Shown piece after piece: positions 23,373-33,414 of a stretch of DNA of 64,000 nt. The stretch's first letter is position 1. Each line of letters begins with the position of its first letter. The notes beneath the pieces are model-generated. The model was given only the letters and a program-made list of their open reading frames with translations. It was not told where the DNA came from and made no database searches. This stretch comes from Akebia trifoliata. Lineage: Eukaryota; Streptophyta; Magnoliopsida; Ranunculales; Lardizabalaceae. Where the stretch lies: positions 26,031,996 to 26,095,995 of the forward strand of contig CM030719.1 of assembly GCA_017979445.1 (NCBI GenBank). Direction: 5' to 3'. Made by a program: the position numbers and the translations under genes.

Positions 23373-23683
23373 GGGAAATGTTCCAAACATTTTTCAAAAC
23401 ATGGATTAGAAGTTTTGAAATGGGCTGATTTTTGGTGAGGATGATCTCTACGGTGAGGAGATCATCATCACAAAAAATCAGCCCATTCCAAAACTTCTAA
23501 CCCCATCAAAAATAGTTTACAAAAAATGGACGGTCCACGATTTTTCAACTTGTAAACATGGGGCTAGAAGTTTTGGAATGGGCTGATTTTTGGTGAGGAT
23601 GATCTCCTCACCGTAGAGATCATCCTCACCAAAAATCAGCCCATTCCAAAACTTCCAACCCATGTAGGACAAAAATAGTTGGT
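23373..23683. mobile_element. TA-repeat-associated MITE, copy E5
   Basis: First member of the unit B array. It starts agggaaatgttccaaacatt and has two internal hairpins built of gctgatttttggtgaggatg and its complement. Its right end stops at cccatgtaggacaaaaatag without the long terminal repeat. It occupies the position of E3 in unit A. Confidence 0.7.
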
Positions 23684-23718
23684 TAATATATATACATATA
23701 TACATATATATATATATA

Positions 23719-24095
23719 GGTCTCGTTCCCCACCCTAAGCTTTACCCTACACTTTAACAAACGTGTTTTGTCCTACATGGGTTAGAAGTATTGGAATGGG
23801 CTGATTTTTGGTGAGGATGATCTCTATGGTGAGGAGATCATCCTCACCAAAAATCAATTCATTCCAAAACTTCTAACCCCATCAAAAATGGTTTACAAAA
23901 AATGGACGGTCCACAATTTAACTTGTAAACATGGGGTTAAAAATTTTGGAATTGCCTGATTTTTGGTGAGGATGATCTTCTAATTATAGAGATCATCCTC
24001 ACCAAAAATCAGCCCATTCCAAAACTTCTAACCCATATAGGACAACACACGTTTGTTAAAGTGTAGGGTAAAGCTTAGAGTGTTGAACATTTCCC
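23719..24095. mobile_element. TA-repeat-associated MITE, copy E6 (377 bp)
   Basis: Both termini are present: ggtctcgttccccaccctaa on the left and agagtgttgaacatttccc on the right. The long inverted repeat (ctttaacaaacg...cgtttgttaaag) and two internal hairpins are clear. TA runs flank it. Confidence 0.8.
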
Positions 24096-24104
24096 TATAT
24101 ATAT

Positions 24105-24462
24105 GGGTCCCGTTCAGCACTCTAAGCTTTACCACACACTTTAACAAACGTGTTTTGTCTTACATGGGTTAGAAGTTTTGGAATGGGCTGATTTTTCGTG
24201 AGGATGATCTCTATGGTGAGGAGATCATCCTCACCAAAAATCAGCTCATTCCAAAACTTCTAACCCCATCAAAAATGATTTACAAAAAATGGACGGTCCA
24301 CGATTTTTCAACGTGTAAACATGGGGCTAAACAATTCGGAATGGGCTGATTTTTGGTGAGGATGATCTCTATGGTGAGGAGATCATCCTCACCAAAAATC
24401 AGCCCATTCCAAAACTTCTAACCCATGTAGGACAAAAAACGTTTGTTAAAGTGTGTGGTAAA
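24105..24462. mobile_element. TA-repeat-associated MITE, copy E7 (right tip missing)
   Basis: The left end is gggtcccgttcagcactcta. The right end stops at gtttgttaaagtgtgtggtaaa and passes straight into TATATATA, so the last 20 or so bases of the terminal repeat are gone. It is separated from E6 by only a few TA bases. Confidence 0.75.
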
Positions 24463-24473
24463 TATATATATAT

Positions 24474-24850
24474 GGGAAATGTTCAGCACCCTAAGTTTTA
24501 CCGCACACTTTAACAAACGTTTTTTGTCCTACATGGGTTAGAAGTTTTGGAATGGGCTGATTTTTGGTGAGAATGATCTCTATGATTAGAAGATCATCCT
24601 CCCCAAAAATCAGCCCATTCTGAAATGTTTAGCCACATGTTTACAAGTTGAAAAATCGTGGACCATCCATTTTTTGTAAATCATTTTTTATGGGATTAGA
24701 AGTTTTGGAATGAACTGATTTTTGGTGAGGATGATCTCCTCACCATAGAGATCATCCTCACCAAAAATCAGCTCATTCCGAAATTTCTAACCCATGTAGG
24801 ACAAAACGCATTTGTTAAAGTGTGTGGTAAAACTTAGGGTGTCGAACGGG

Positions 24851-24854
<4 letters not shown>
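24474..24854. mobile_element. TA-repeat-associated MITE, copy E8 (381 bp, full length)
   Basis: The left end gggaaatgttcagcacccta and right end agggtgtcgaacgggaccc match within the terminal repeat, which extends about 48 bp inward (to tttaacaaacg). Inside are two hairpins separated by the gaccatcca/ttttttgtaaatc segment. The flanks are (TA)n. Confidence 0.8.
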
Positions 24855-24883
<29 letters not shown>

Positions 24884-24887
<4 letters not shown>

Positions 24888-25265
24888 CAGCGTTATTACG
24901 ACCCCCTTTGCGACCCCCTTTGCGACACACCTTTTTGTCTTATATGGGAAAAAATGTTTGGAATGGGCTGATTTTTTGTGAGGATGATCTCTATGGTGAG
25001 GGGATCATCCTGGCAAAAAATCAGCCCATTCCAAAACTTCTAGACCGTCCGATTTTTGTTGAAAAATTATAGACCGTCCAATTTTTGTAAATCAATTTTG
25101 ATGGGGTTAGAAGTTTTGGAATGGGATGATTTTTTGCCAGGATGATCCCCTCACCATAGAGATCATCCTCACAAAAAATCAGCCCATTCCAAACATTTTT
25201 GCCCATATAAGACAAAAAGGTGTGTCGCAAAGGGGGTCGCAAAGGGGGTCGTAATAACGTGACCC
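24884..25265. mobile_element. Chimeric TA-repeat-associated MITE, copy E9
   Basis: The core (ggctgattttttgtgaggat, aacttctagaccgtcc) is that of the family, but the termini are different: cgttattacgaccccctttg then cgaccccctttgcgacacac, with the inverted counterpart at 25218-25258. The arms are nearly perfect for about 130 bp. A 13-bp motif cgaccccctttg(c) is doubled in each arm. This is a separate subfamily or a fusion of old core and new ends. Confidence 0.75.
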
Positions 25266-25282
25266 ATATATATATATATATA

Positions 25283-25661
25283 GGGAAATGTTCAGCACCC
25301 TAAGTTTTACCACACACTTTAACAAACGTTTTTTGTCCTACATGGGTTAGAAGTTTTGGAATGAGCTGATTTTTGGTGAGGATGATCTCTATGATTAGAA
25401 GATCATCCTCCCCAAAAATCAGCCCATTCCGAAATGTTTAACCCCATGTTTACACGTTGAAAAATCGTGGACCGTTCATTTTTTGTAAATCAATTTTGAT
25501 GGGGTTAGAAGTTTTGGAATGAGCTGATTTTTGGTGAGGATGATCTCCCCACCATAGAGATCATCCTCACCAAAAATCAACTCATTCCGAAACTTCTAAC
25601 CCATGTAAGACAAAACGCGTTTGTTAAAGTGTGTGGTAAAACTAGGGGTGGCGAACGGGAC

Positions 25662-25663
<2 letters not shown>
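25283..25663. mobile_element. TA-repeat-associated MITE, copy E10 (381 bp)
   Basis: A full-length copy with the same length and plan as E8 and E13, flanked by TA runs on both sides. The right end is aggggtggcgaacgggaccc. Confidence 0.8.
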
Positions 25664-25698
<35 letters not shown>

Positions 25699-25700
<2 letters not shown>

Positions 25701-25894
25701 TCCCGTTTAGCACCAAACATTTGGGCCAACATTTTAGCCAACCATTTTTGTCCTACATCGGTTAGAAGTTTTGGAATGGGCTGATTTTTTATGATGATGA
25801 TCTCCTCACCGTAAAGATCATCCTCACAAAAAATTAGCCAATTCCAAAACTTCTAACCCATGTTTTGAAAAATGTTTGGTGCCGAATATTTCCC
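25699..25894. mobile_element. TA-repeat-associated MITE, short form E11 (196 bp)
   Basis: It has a single internal hairpin and different sub-termini (ggtcccgtttagcaccaaac; right gtttggtgccgaatatttccc). The form resembles E14 at 63545-63753 and the left end of E1, so short and long forms coexist. Confidence 0.75.
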
Positions 25895-25921
25895 ATATAT
25901 ATATATATATATATATATATA

Positions 25922-26222
25922 GTGTGGCGTTCGGAGGCCCTAAAGAGATTCAAACATTACGCCAAACATTTTTCAAAACATGGGTTTGAAGTTTTGGAAT
26001 TGGCTGATTTTTTGAGAGGATGATCTCTATGATGAGGAAATCATTCTCACCAAAAATCAGATCATTCTGAAACTTCTAACCCTATCAGAAGTGATTTATA
26101 AAAATCGGACGGTTCATGATTCTTCAACTTGTAAATTAGGGTTAGAAATTTCATAATAAACTGATTTTTGGTGAGAATTATATTTTCATCATAGAGATTA
26201 TTCTCACAAAAAATCAGCTCAT

Positions 26223-26226
<4 letters not shown>
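25922..26226. mobile_element. TA-repeat-associated MITE, copy E12 (counterpart of E4)
   Basis: It begins gtgtggcgttcggaggccct and keeps the E4 layout, again ending abruptly at ctcattccaatatata. It continues into the longest TA run of the window (about 26224-26292). It marks the ancestral right side of the MITE block. Confidence 0.7.
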
Positions 26227-26292
<66 letters not shown>

Positions 26293-26294
<2 letters not shown>

Positions 26295-26673
26295 GAAATG
26301 TTCAGCACCCTAAGTTTTACCACACACTTTAACAAACGTTTTTTGTCCTACATGGGTTAGAAGTTTTGGAATGGGCTGATTTTTGGTGAGGATGATCTCT
26401 ATGATTAGAAGATCATCCTCCCCAAAAATCAGCTCATTCCGAAATGTTTAACCCCATGTTTACACGTTGAAAAATTGTGGACCGTCCATTTTTTGTAAAT
26501 CAATTTTGATGGGGTTAGAAGTTTTGGAATGAGCTGATTTTTGGTGAGGATGATCTCCTCACCATAGAGATCATCCTCACCAAAAATCAGCTCACTCCGA
26601 AACTTCTAACCCATGTAGGACAAAATGCGTTTGTTAAAGTGTGTGGTAAAACTTAGGGTGTTGAACATTTCCC
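26293..26673. mobile_element. TA-repeat-associated MITE, copy E13 (381 bp)
   Basis: Full length, from gggaaatgttcagcacccta to agggtgttgaacatttccc, inside (TA)n on both sides. It is absent from unit A at the matching place, so it was inserted after the segmental duplication or lost from A. Confidence 0.8.
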
Positions 26674-26699
26674 ATATATATATATATATATATATATAT

Positions 26700-28020
26700 A
26701 AACAAGTAAAGTATATTATAACAACCTTTGGTTATTAGTGAATATAAATATACACGAATCCACCTCTAAAAATAATGAAACAAATATGCTGATTAATTTC
26801 ATCTTGAAAATCTTGTTCGTCCACCTCTCTAAAGAACTCACTACTACACATGAGTGCGTATTTTGGAGACCCCACCACTCTATTGGTCCACGTGTACGAT
26901 CCTACTCCCTACTTTCTCTCCTTCATGTTAGATTTACTTTCTTTCCGAAAATAACCTTACACTAGTCAATTAATTAAGAGAAAAAAAGAAAAATGCTGAA
27001 GTAACACTAAAATTGACATCCTGCTTCCTATTAGAATATCATATATTATTATTATTATTATTATATATAATTTTTTATTTAATTTAAATAGTAATTTTTT
27101 ATTAATCTTAATATAATAATTATCTTTCTTATTATATTATAATTATATTATAAGACACTACGTAGGACCCTCCGTAATCAATCGATGGGAACCTCGAAGC
27201 TGTCTGGGGCAGGAACAAACTCATATTAGGCATTGCCCCAACATCAACTGGTACAAGGAAGAGGCACGATAGTTGATGTGGATGTGTTTACAGATCATAG
27301 ATGTTGTTCATCGAGATACGAGTGAGAAGAATCTATGGTTCTGGGCACACCAATGTCCCAACAGATGTCAATTTCAATGTTACTCCACCATGGCTCGACA
27401 AAAAAAAAAAAAAAAGGAGAAACCATCTTAACCGATACTTTCTCTTCCAAGTTTCTTTATAACAAAAATCCCTAGAATCTAATACGATTATAATTTATAG
27501 AGAAAATTATTTTAAAAAATCATTTATTAATTAATAATTATTAAAAAGAATAATTTTTATGAATTTAGAAAAAAAAAAGTAATAAACCGGTGGTTGGACG
27601 GCACGTTTTCAAGCTGACGAAAATACCCTCGTGAAAATCGTTAGTCCAACTGTTGATATTCAAATTGATGAAAATACCCCCATAAAAATCGGTGTTCCAA
27701 CTGTTGGTTTTCATACCCCTTAAACATTGGTGGCCCAACTGTCGATTGCCATCAATTTTTGCACAAATTATATATCTCTCACTTACCCCATTCATGCTTC
27801 GTTTATTGTCTTCTTCTCTCTCATTCACGATACATTCGAACACCAATCTCTACAAAAAATTTGAGAAATTTTCGTGTGTTGGGAATTTTTACATTGTCTT
27901 CTCTCTCACCTTTTATTGTCTTCTTCTCATTGTTGAGAATTTTTTTACAACAATTTTTTTTTTTCTGATACTCTGTGACCGAAATTTTACTTATCAAAAT
28001 TTTTAAAGTTGCACACTTAC
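26700..28020. other. Unit B intergenic stretch with hairpin D2, no gene
   Basis: The counterpart of 16500-17640. Hairpin D2 is at about 27265-27370 (acagatcatagatgttgttc against gaagaatctatggttctggg). There is an extra segment at about 27420-27500 and a longer run of attttacattgtcttctctc near 27888 compared with unit A. No convincing reading frame. Confidence 0.5.
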
Positions 28021-28450
28021 TCTATAATGTTTGCCCACAATGAAAATTACTGTTGTTTTGCCTATGTGTATATTTTAGTTTTTCCACAAGGTAAAAACAT
28101 GGATGGAAAAATAATTTACGTGTGTTAGTCTTACAAGAAACATGGTCATTTTGTACCAGAATGTCCGAAGAGAGTTCCATGCCCCAAATGTCATTTAGGA
28201 ACAATCGTCAAGTCAGATACACCGAATAAAAGGTCAATTGTACAAAAAATGTTTTAAAAAAATGTGGTTATTCTATGTTTATCGACCAAATTGTGGAGGG
28301 GGAAACATCATCAACTGATTAATCAAAACTATTCAATATTAATGAGTTTTCTTGACTTTTTAGGGAAGCAACAAAAGTGGTATTTTCTTAAGATGTGGAG
28401 GTGAAGGTGAAAATGGATTTGAATACAACGTTTAAGAGGTCTCGTGAATA
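28020..28450 (+). pseudogene. Decayed zinc-knuckle-like coding remnant, copy B
   Basis: Counterpart of 17640-18090. The frame reads YKKHGHFVPECPKRVPCPKC, with the two leading cysteines changed and stops near both sides. No intact domain remains. It is low-confidence as a former gene. Confidence 0.3.
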
Positions 28451-28599
28451 AATAATATAGTTCGTAATTTATAAATTTTAGGTATTTTATTATTGTTATA
28501 TGTATTTATGATGTTTTAATATTATCTAACTTATTTGAAGTGATGTTTTGTTAACGTATACTCTGATTATATGGATGTAATTGTGTATGTATGTTATAG

Positions 28600-30395
28600 G
28601 GAATATGGAATATGTGTATTTTTTAGTAGGGGTGCACATTGAATCAGGCCAAACCGAGAACCAAACCAAACCAACGCATTTCAGATTGGTTTGGTTCGAT
28701 TTTTTAGCTCATCGGTTCAATTCTGATTTACAATTTTGCAAAATCAATTGATTTGATTCGATTTTTTGTTCAGGGAGTAGACAGTCCGAAAGAAAAACAC
28801 TAGAGAAATAGGTCAGATGAGAATCTTACATTAATTCAAAATAAAGATTACATTGAAAACATATTACTAATACTAATAGAAAGTAATATTACCAACAAGA
28901 AGTGCGACTAACAATAATAAAAAACAACAATTAAACAGGATAGAGCAATAGAAAAAGCACCAACACCAGTTACTAGGACACCTAATCCGTATCACCAGTA
29001 TCACTTTCATTTGTCCTATGAAATGGTGGACGTAGATTATAATTGTAGACACTCTAATTTGAACGGCCCCCACCCATTTTCAAGTCCATTTAAAATCCAC
29101 CATTCCTAAAACCACCCAAACTCCTTTCCTAACCCTACCTTAAATCACTCCCTAACATAAACCAATTCCAACTAATCCCCTAACCTAAGCCAATTCTAAT
29201 CTAATTATTAACTTAAATTACAAGTTAATCCTAAGCCCAAATTAAAAAAGTCCAATTCAAACTATCCTAAAACTAAACCAATTTATCTATGGACCACCAT
29301 TCACCTCTCTTTTAGCCTTACCTATGAAGCCCAATCAATGTCCATTTGATGTCCACACAATATCAAAAGTCCACGCTCATCAAAGTGGACACTTGTCACC
29401 ACCACAATCATCAGTTCAAAATCAATCTACCTAACCCAATCATTACCCTCAAAAGCTACGCAACCCATAGCTCAACATACACCACTTATCATCATCAAAC
29501 ACAATCATTTCATCCAAACTTTCATCACAAGTCATCCCAACATCCATTTTCCTTCATTAACTCACTTAACCAACACACCTCCATACCTTTTGTCACATGT
29601 CATCAGTACAATCACTCTTCCAAAATTTAACCACCTAATCTTTTGCACAAATTGTTTTTTTAACCAAACACTCACACCCCTCAACATTTACCAACACTCA
29701 ATATAGGTATGGATTGCCTAACCAATCTAATTGAATTTTATCTTTGGGTTCGAGTCAAAAGCAACCCATTTACCCTTTTTCTCCATTTACCCCTCCCTAA
29801 CATTAAAATTCCAAGTAATACATGCCTGAACCTCATGACTTTCTCCCCCATCTTCTAACCTTGACCATTTTAACCTCAAAAGTAATCCTTCAACACCTAT
29901 AAAACTGTCATCTCCTTCTCAAAAAGGTGATGTTGGAACTTTCCTCAAGTCTCATCTCTCTCAAATTTTCATCTCGATCTCATTTACTATCAAGTCATCT
30001 CCTCAATCTAAAAATCCCTACTAATTTCTTTACTATATCTTTCATTTTATCTCTTAAAAAAAAAAAAAAAGAATTCAATATAATTTACTAATGACCTAAG
30101 AAAAGAAGAAGAAAAAGGCAAAGTCTCAAGGTGGGTTTAGAATAGGGTTTAATTTTTGTACCTCCCTTCCTCTCCTCTCGACCTTCCTCATTTATCTTTC
30201 CTTCTTATTTCTTTAATTTTGATTTTAGAAGGCCTTAGGATGCAATGAATACCCCCCTCTACTTTTGGTAGATTAGAGTTCGATTCGATCGAAAGCCTAG
30301 GGGTTGTAGTCATTTAAAAAAAAAAAAAAATTTTGACCCTCAAACACTTTGTGCACCCACCACAAAACTTATTTTGAAGCTAAAGGAGATTAGGC
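28600..30395. other. LTR-like repetitive sequence, unit B copy
   Basis: Counterpart of 18260-19960, with tgtagacactctaatttgaa at 29044. A segment near 29365-29430 (aaagtccacgctcatcaaag) is absent from unit A. No gene is seen; the small frame at 29346-29630 is low-complexity and I take it as chance. Confidence 0.35.
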
Positions 30396-30793
30396 CTTTC
30401 ACATTTTATGAGAGTGGATCCATAATCACAAAGCTAACATTTTTCAAAATGTGTTTTCTCCAGGCAAGACATGGTTGGGGTCTCCCTCTCAATGAGGTGA
30501 TCCTCATGGTGTAAACTAACATTAAAAGTCTCTTGCATCCGAGGGCAAAAAATTGTCATTTATTCAAACTTTTTTATTTATTTTTATTTCTCTAAAAAAT
30601 GAACACTTTTTTTTTTTTTTTTCCAAATTCACACAAATAATCTTGGTTTTTTGTTTTTGTTTTTACAAAATGGGTATCTATTAACATCCCAATTTCTTAA
30701 ATTATTTATCACACCCAAATTAAAGATTAAAACATACCATTAAAATATTGATAATAAGTCAATTTGAGAACAAGTAAAAGTCGGAGTGCAAAT

Positions 30794-30798
<5 letters not shown>

Positions 30799-30830
<32 letters not shown>
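30799..30830. repeat. (CT)16 microsatellite
   Basis: A perfect run of sixteen CT dinucleotides just outside duplication unit B. Confidence 0.95.
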
Positions 30831-30832
<2 letters not shown>

Positions 30833-30960
30833 TTTTATTTATTAGATTTAGGATTTTACATGAGCCTCATTTTAATTGTAAACAATTGCTAAAGTTGTTT
30901 GATTGGGTATAACCCTTTGAAATGTTGAAGTAAACACTTGAACCAGACTTTAAACATTTA

Positions 30961-32318
30961 GCATAAAAATTCAACAAATTTATGACACTGGCAAGCAGGG
31001 CCACTTAGAAAAAAAAAACTCAAGATAGGATTATTTGCTACATTAACTTATGTTTTTCGACATAAATACTCACCTATAATTTCTCCAATAAACCTTTGAA
31101 AAAAGATATTCTAAATTTTAACTTTCTCCCTTCCAATATTTTATAACATAAAAATAGAGAGAGATAGAGAGATTCATTTTCCCTACCAAAAAATCATTGG
31201 AGTTCATCAAAGAAGCTCTAAATTTCAGGAACGATGGTGAACCTTGTAGATATTCGCACTCTCGTATTCAATCCATGATATATTGAAGGTTTTTACCAAA
31301 TATCGTCGTTCTCTTTTTTATTTCTTTCAATATTTTTAAATCGTTTATATATTCTTATTATCTTGATACATTTCTCATCCATAGTTATAGAAATGAAAAA
31401 TGGTAGTAAAAAGAAATTTGATTTCATAGAATTTTTACGATTCATAAAATTTACCCAGTGTCGAATCTCGGTGTTGGAATGTATTATAGCTAGTGTCGAG
31501 CCTCAACAATACCTATTGTTAAGATTTGATGTTGTGGACATTTTTCACTTACAGAAATTTCTATTAGACAATTTCGTCGAGGTTCGAGTATAGGTACCGT
31601 TGAGCCTCAATGCTATAATACATTCTAGCGTCTAGGTTCGATGCTGGATAAATTTTGTGACAAAATCATGAAATTTCATGAAATTAATCGTTTTTTTTTT
31701 TTTTTGCTATTGTTTTTCATTTATATAACTATAGATGAGTAATAGATCAAAATTATAAGAATATATAAATAATTTTTAAAAAATTGGAGGAAATAGAGGA
31801 TAAATTAAAAACCTAGATGAAAATTTTCAAAATAGATCATGGATAGAACATGAGAGTGAGTAGATCTACAAGATTCACCATCGTTCCTCTAATCTAAAGC
31901 CTCTTTAGTGAACTCCAATAATTTATTGGTATAGAAAATAAATCTCTCTCTTCCTCTTTGTAGAATAAAATGTTGGAAGGGAGGAAGTTACAATCTAAAA
32001 GACTATTTTTCAAAAGTTTATTAAAAAAATTTATAAATGACAGCATTTCTATCCAAAAACATGAGTTACTGTAGTAAATAACCATATTTTGAAAATTAAA
32101 AAAAAGTGGCTTTCTTTTGTCATGGTTATAAACATATGAAATTGTTATGGTAAATATCCTTACTTTCAAGGGTTTATTAGAGAAATTGTAGGTGAGGGTA
32201 TTTTTATAAATAAATAAATAAAAATTGAATAAATGTAGCAAATAGCCTATTACGAGAATTAATAAAAAAAGTGACCCTTTCTTTTGTCATTTTTATAAAC
32301 CTATGGAATTTTTATACC
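30961..32318. repeat. Long imperfect inverted repeat (foldback), arms about 550 bp
   Basis: The left arm (about 30961-31505) pairs with the right arm (about 31585-32115) at perhaps 75-80 percent. Examples are ggaacgatggtgaa near 31229 against ttcaccatcgttcc near 31875, atggagttc-type catt ggagttcatcaaag near 31198 against tttagtgaactcc near 31903, and tgttggaatgtattatagc against gctataatacattctagcg. The loop is only about 80 bp. An outer part of the right arm occurs twice (about 32100-32160 and 32262-32318). No transposase is visible. If transcribed, it would form a long double-stranded RNA. Confidence 0.8.
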
Positions 32319-32329
32319 ATTCATACAAT

Positions 32330-33414
32330 TTTATAAAATAAAATTTTAATTTTATCTTTCTTGATATTTCCATTTATCTTTTATCCATCTTAGTGACAAA
32401 GTTGGTGCTTGGGAATAATAAAATCATAAAACATTGGATATGTAGTATAAAAATGTATTGGATATACTAAAAATTTCAATAATTCGTTATTTTTAAAAAA
32501 AATTTATTGACTTTTTTGAAAAAATCGTGATTTAATCGACAAGATTTAAGCCTGTTATGAATTACGCGCGTAAATTCAAAAAAGAAAAAAAAGGAAAAAA
32601 GGATGAGTTTTCGCTATTTTTTTATTTTTTTTTTTTTAAATTTTCGCTAAGGCCTTGTAAGAAAGGCTTCCCCTTTTACTCCGCTAAATTGTTCACTAAA
32701 TTTAGCGAAGGTCCGTGGCATAGAGTTGCAGAGACTCGAGACTCGAGACTCGAGACTCGAGAGGGAAAGCGAGAAGACTTAGTTAGCAACCACTAATATT
32801 CGCCAAATTGGACGAAACACACGAGAGAAAGAGTGAGAGAGAGCGAATTTCAAGGCATTTCGAAGGATGTCACCTCCACAGACTGAGCGACACGAAGACC
32901 AGATCCAAAAGAGAAGAAAAAATAACGACAATCAAATCAACAGAAAATTTCTCTGCCTGAAGTGTCTGTATCTTCTTTCAATTATAATAATATTCTCGAT
33001 GGATTCCCTAAATCTGGACGTAAAAGATGTTCTTTGTCATGTAAATCGACTTATCTTGATGCAGTTTTGGTAAATTATCGAAGAAACTGTAGATTTGGAT
33101 CCAGATTTTGTATGAACTGTTTAATGGAGTTGGTTTTTAGGCATTTTAACAGAAATATTGAGAAGAATTGACGAAATATGGCATTTTGTGAAGTGTTTCT
33201 CGATCAACGTAGTTGTCGTTAGTTCGATTCATGGAAAAAGCTAGATCCGTGATCTAAAAGCGTCAATTTTTATCCCAAGTGTCAAATGTGGGAGCTTTAG
33301 CTACATATTGTTTGATTTTGGGAGAAATTCGAATGGTTGGATCTTCAAAAAGGCCTTGTTTATAATGCAACAAAGAAATATTATGTAGCTGAACTTTGCA
33401 ATCTGCAGTTTACA
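32330..33414 (+). promoter_or_regulatory. Likely myosin promoter and 5' UTR
   Basis: Between the foldback and the myosin ATG lies a GC-richer stretch. At 32731-32762 the 7-mer gagactc is repeated about 4.5 times. From about 32740 the sequence is purine-rich (gagagaaagagtgagagaga) as in many plant leaders. The reading frame at 32867-33073 would be upstream of the proposed ATG and is not part of the motor. The transcription start and any 5' UTR intron cannot be fixed from sequence alone. Confidence 0.4.

Larger units (their letters stand above)
19965..30395. repeat. Segmental tandem duplication, unit B
   Basis: The second head-to-tail copy of the 12313-19960 unit. It is about 2.8 kb longer, mainly because the MITE block (23373-26673) replaces 0.8 kb in unit A. 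The sequence leaves the similarity at aaaggagattaggcc near 30395. Confidence 0.9.

Noticed and set aside
23373..26673. Regularly spaced repeats that could look like a CRISPR array
   Set aside because: Repeat units are about 200-380 bp with terminal inverted repeats, the spacers are TA runs, and the DNA is a plant nuclear genome.
29346..29630. 94-codon His/Thr/Ser-rich plus-strand frame
   Set aside because: It is low-complexity, disrupted in unit A, and sits inside the LTR-like repeat.
32867..33073. 68-codon frame upstream of the myosin
   Set aside because: It is low-complexity and basic, with no link to the motor and no family resemblance. It is probably in the 5' UTR or upstream DNA.
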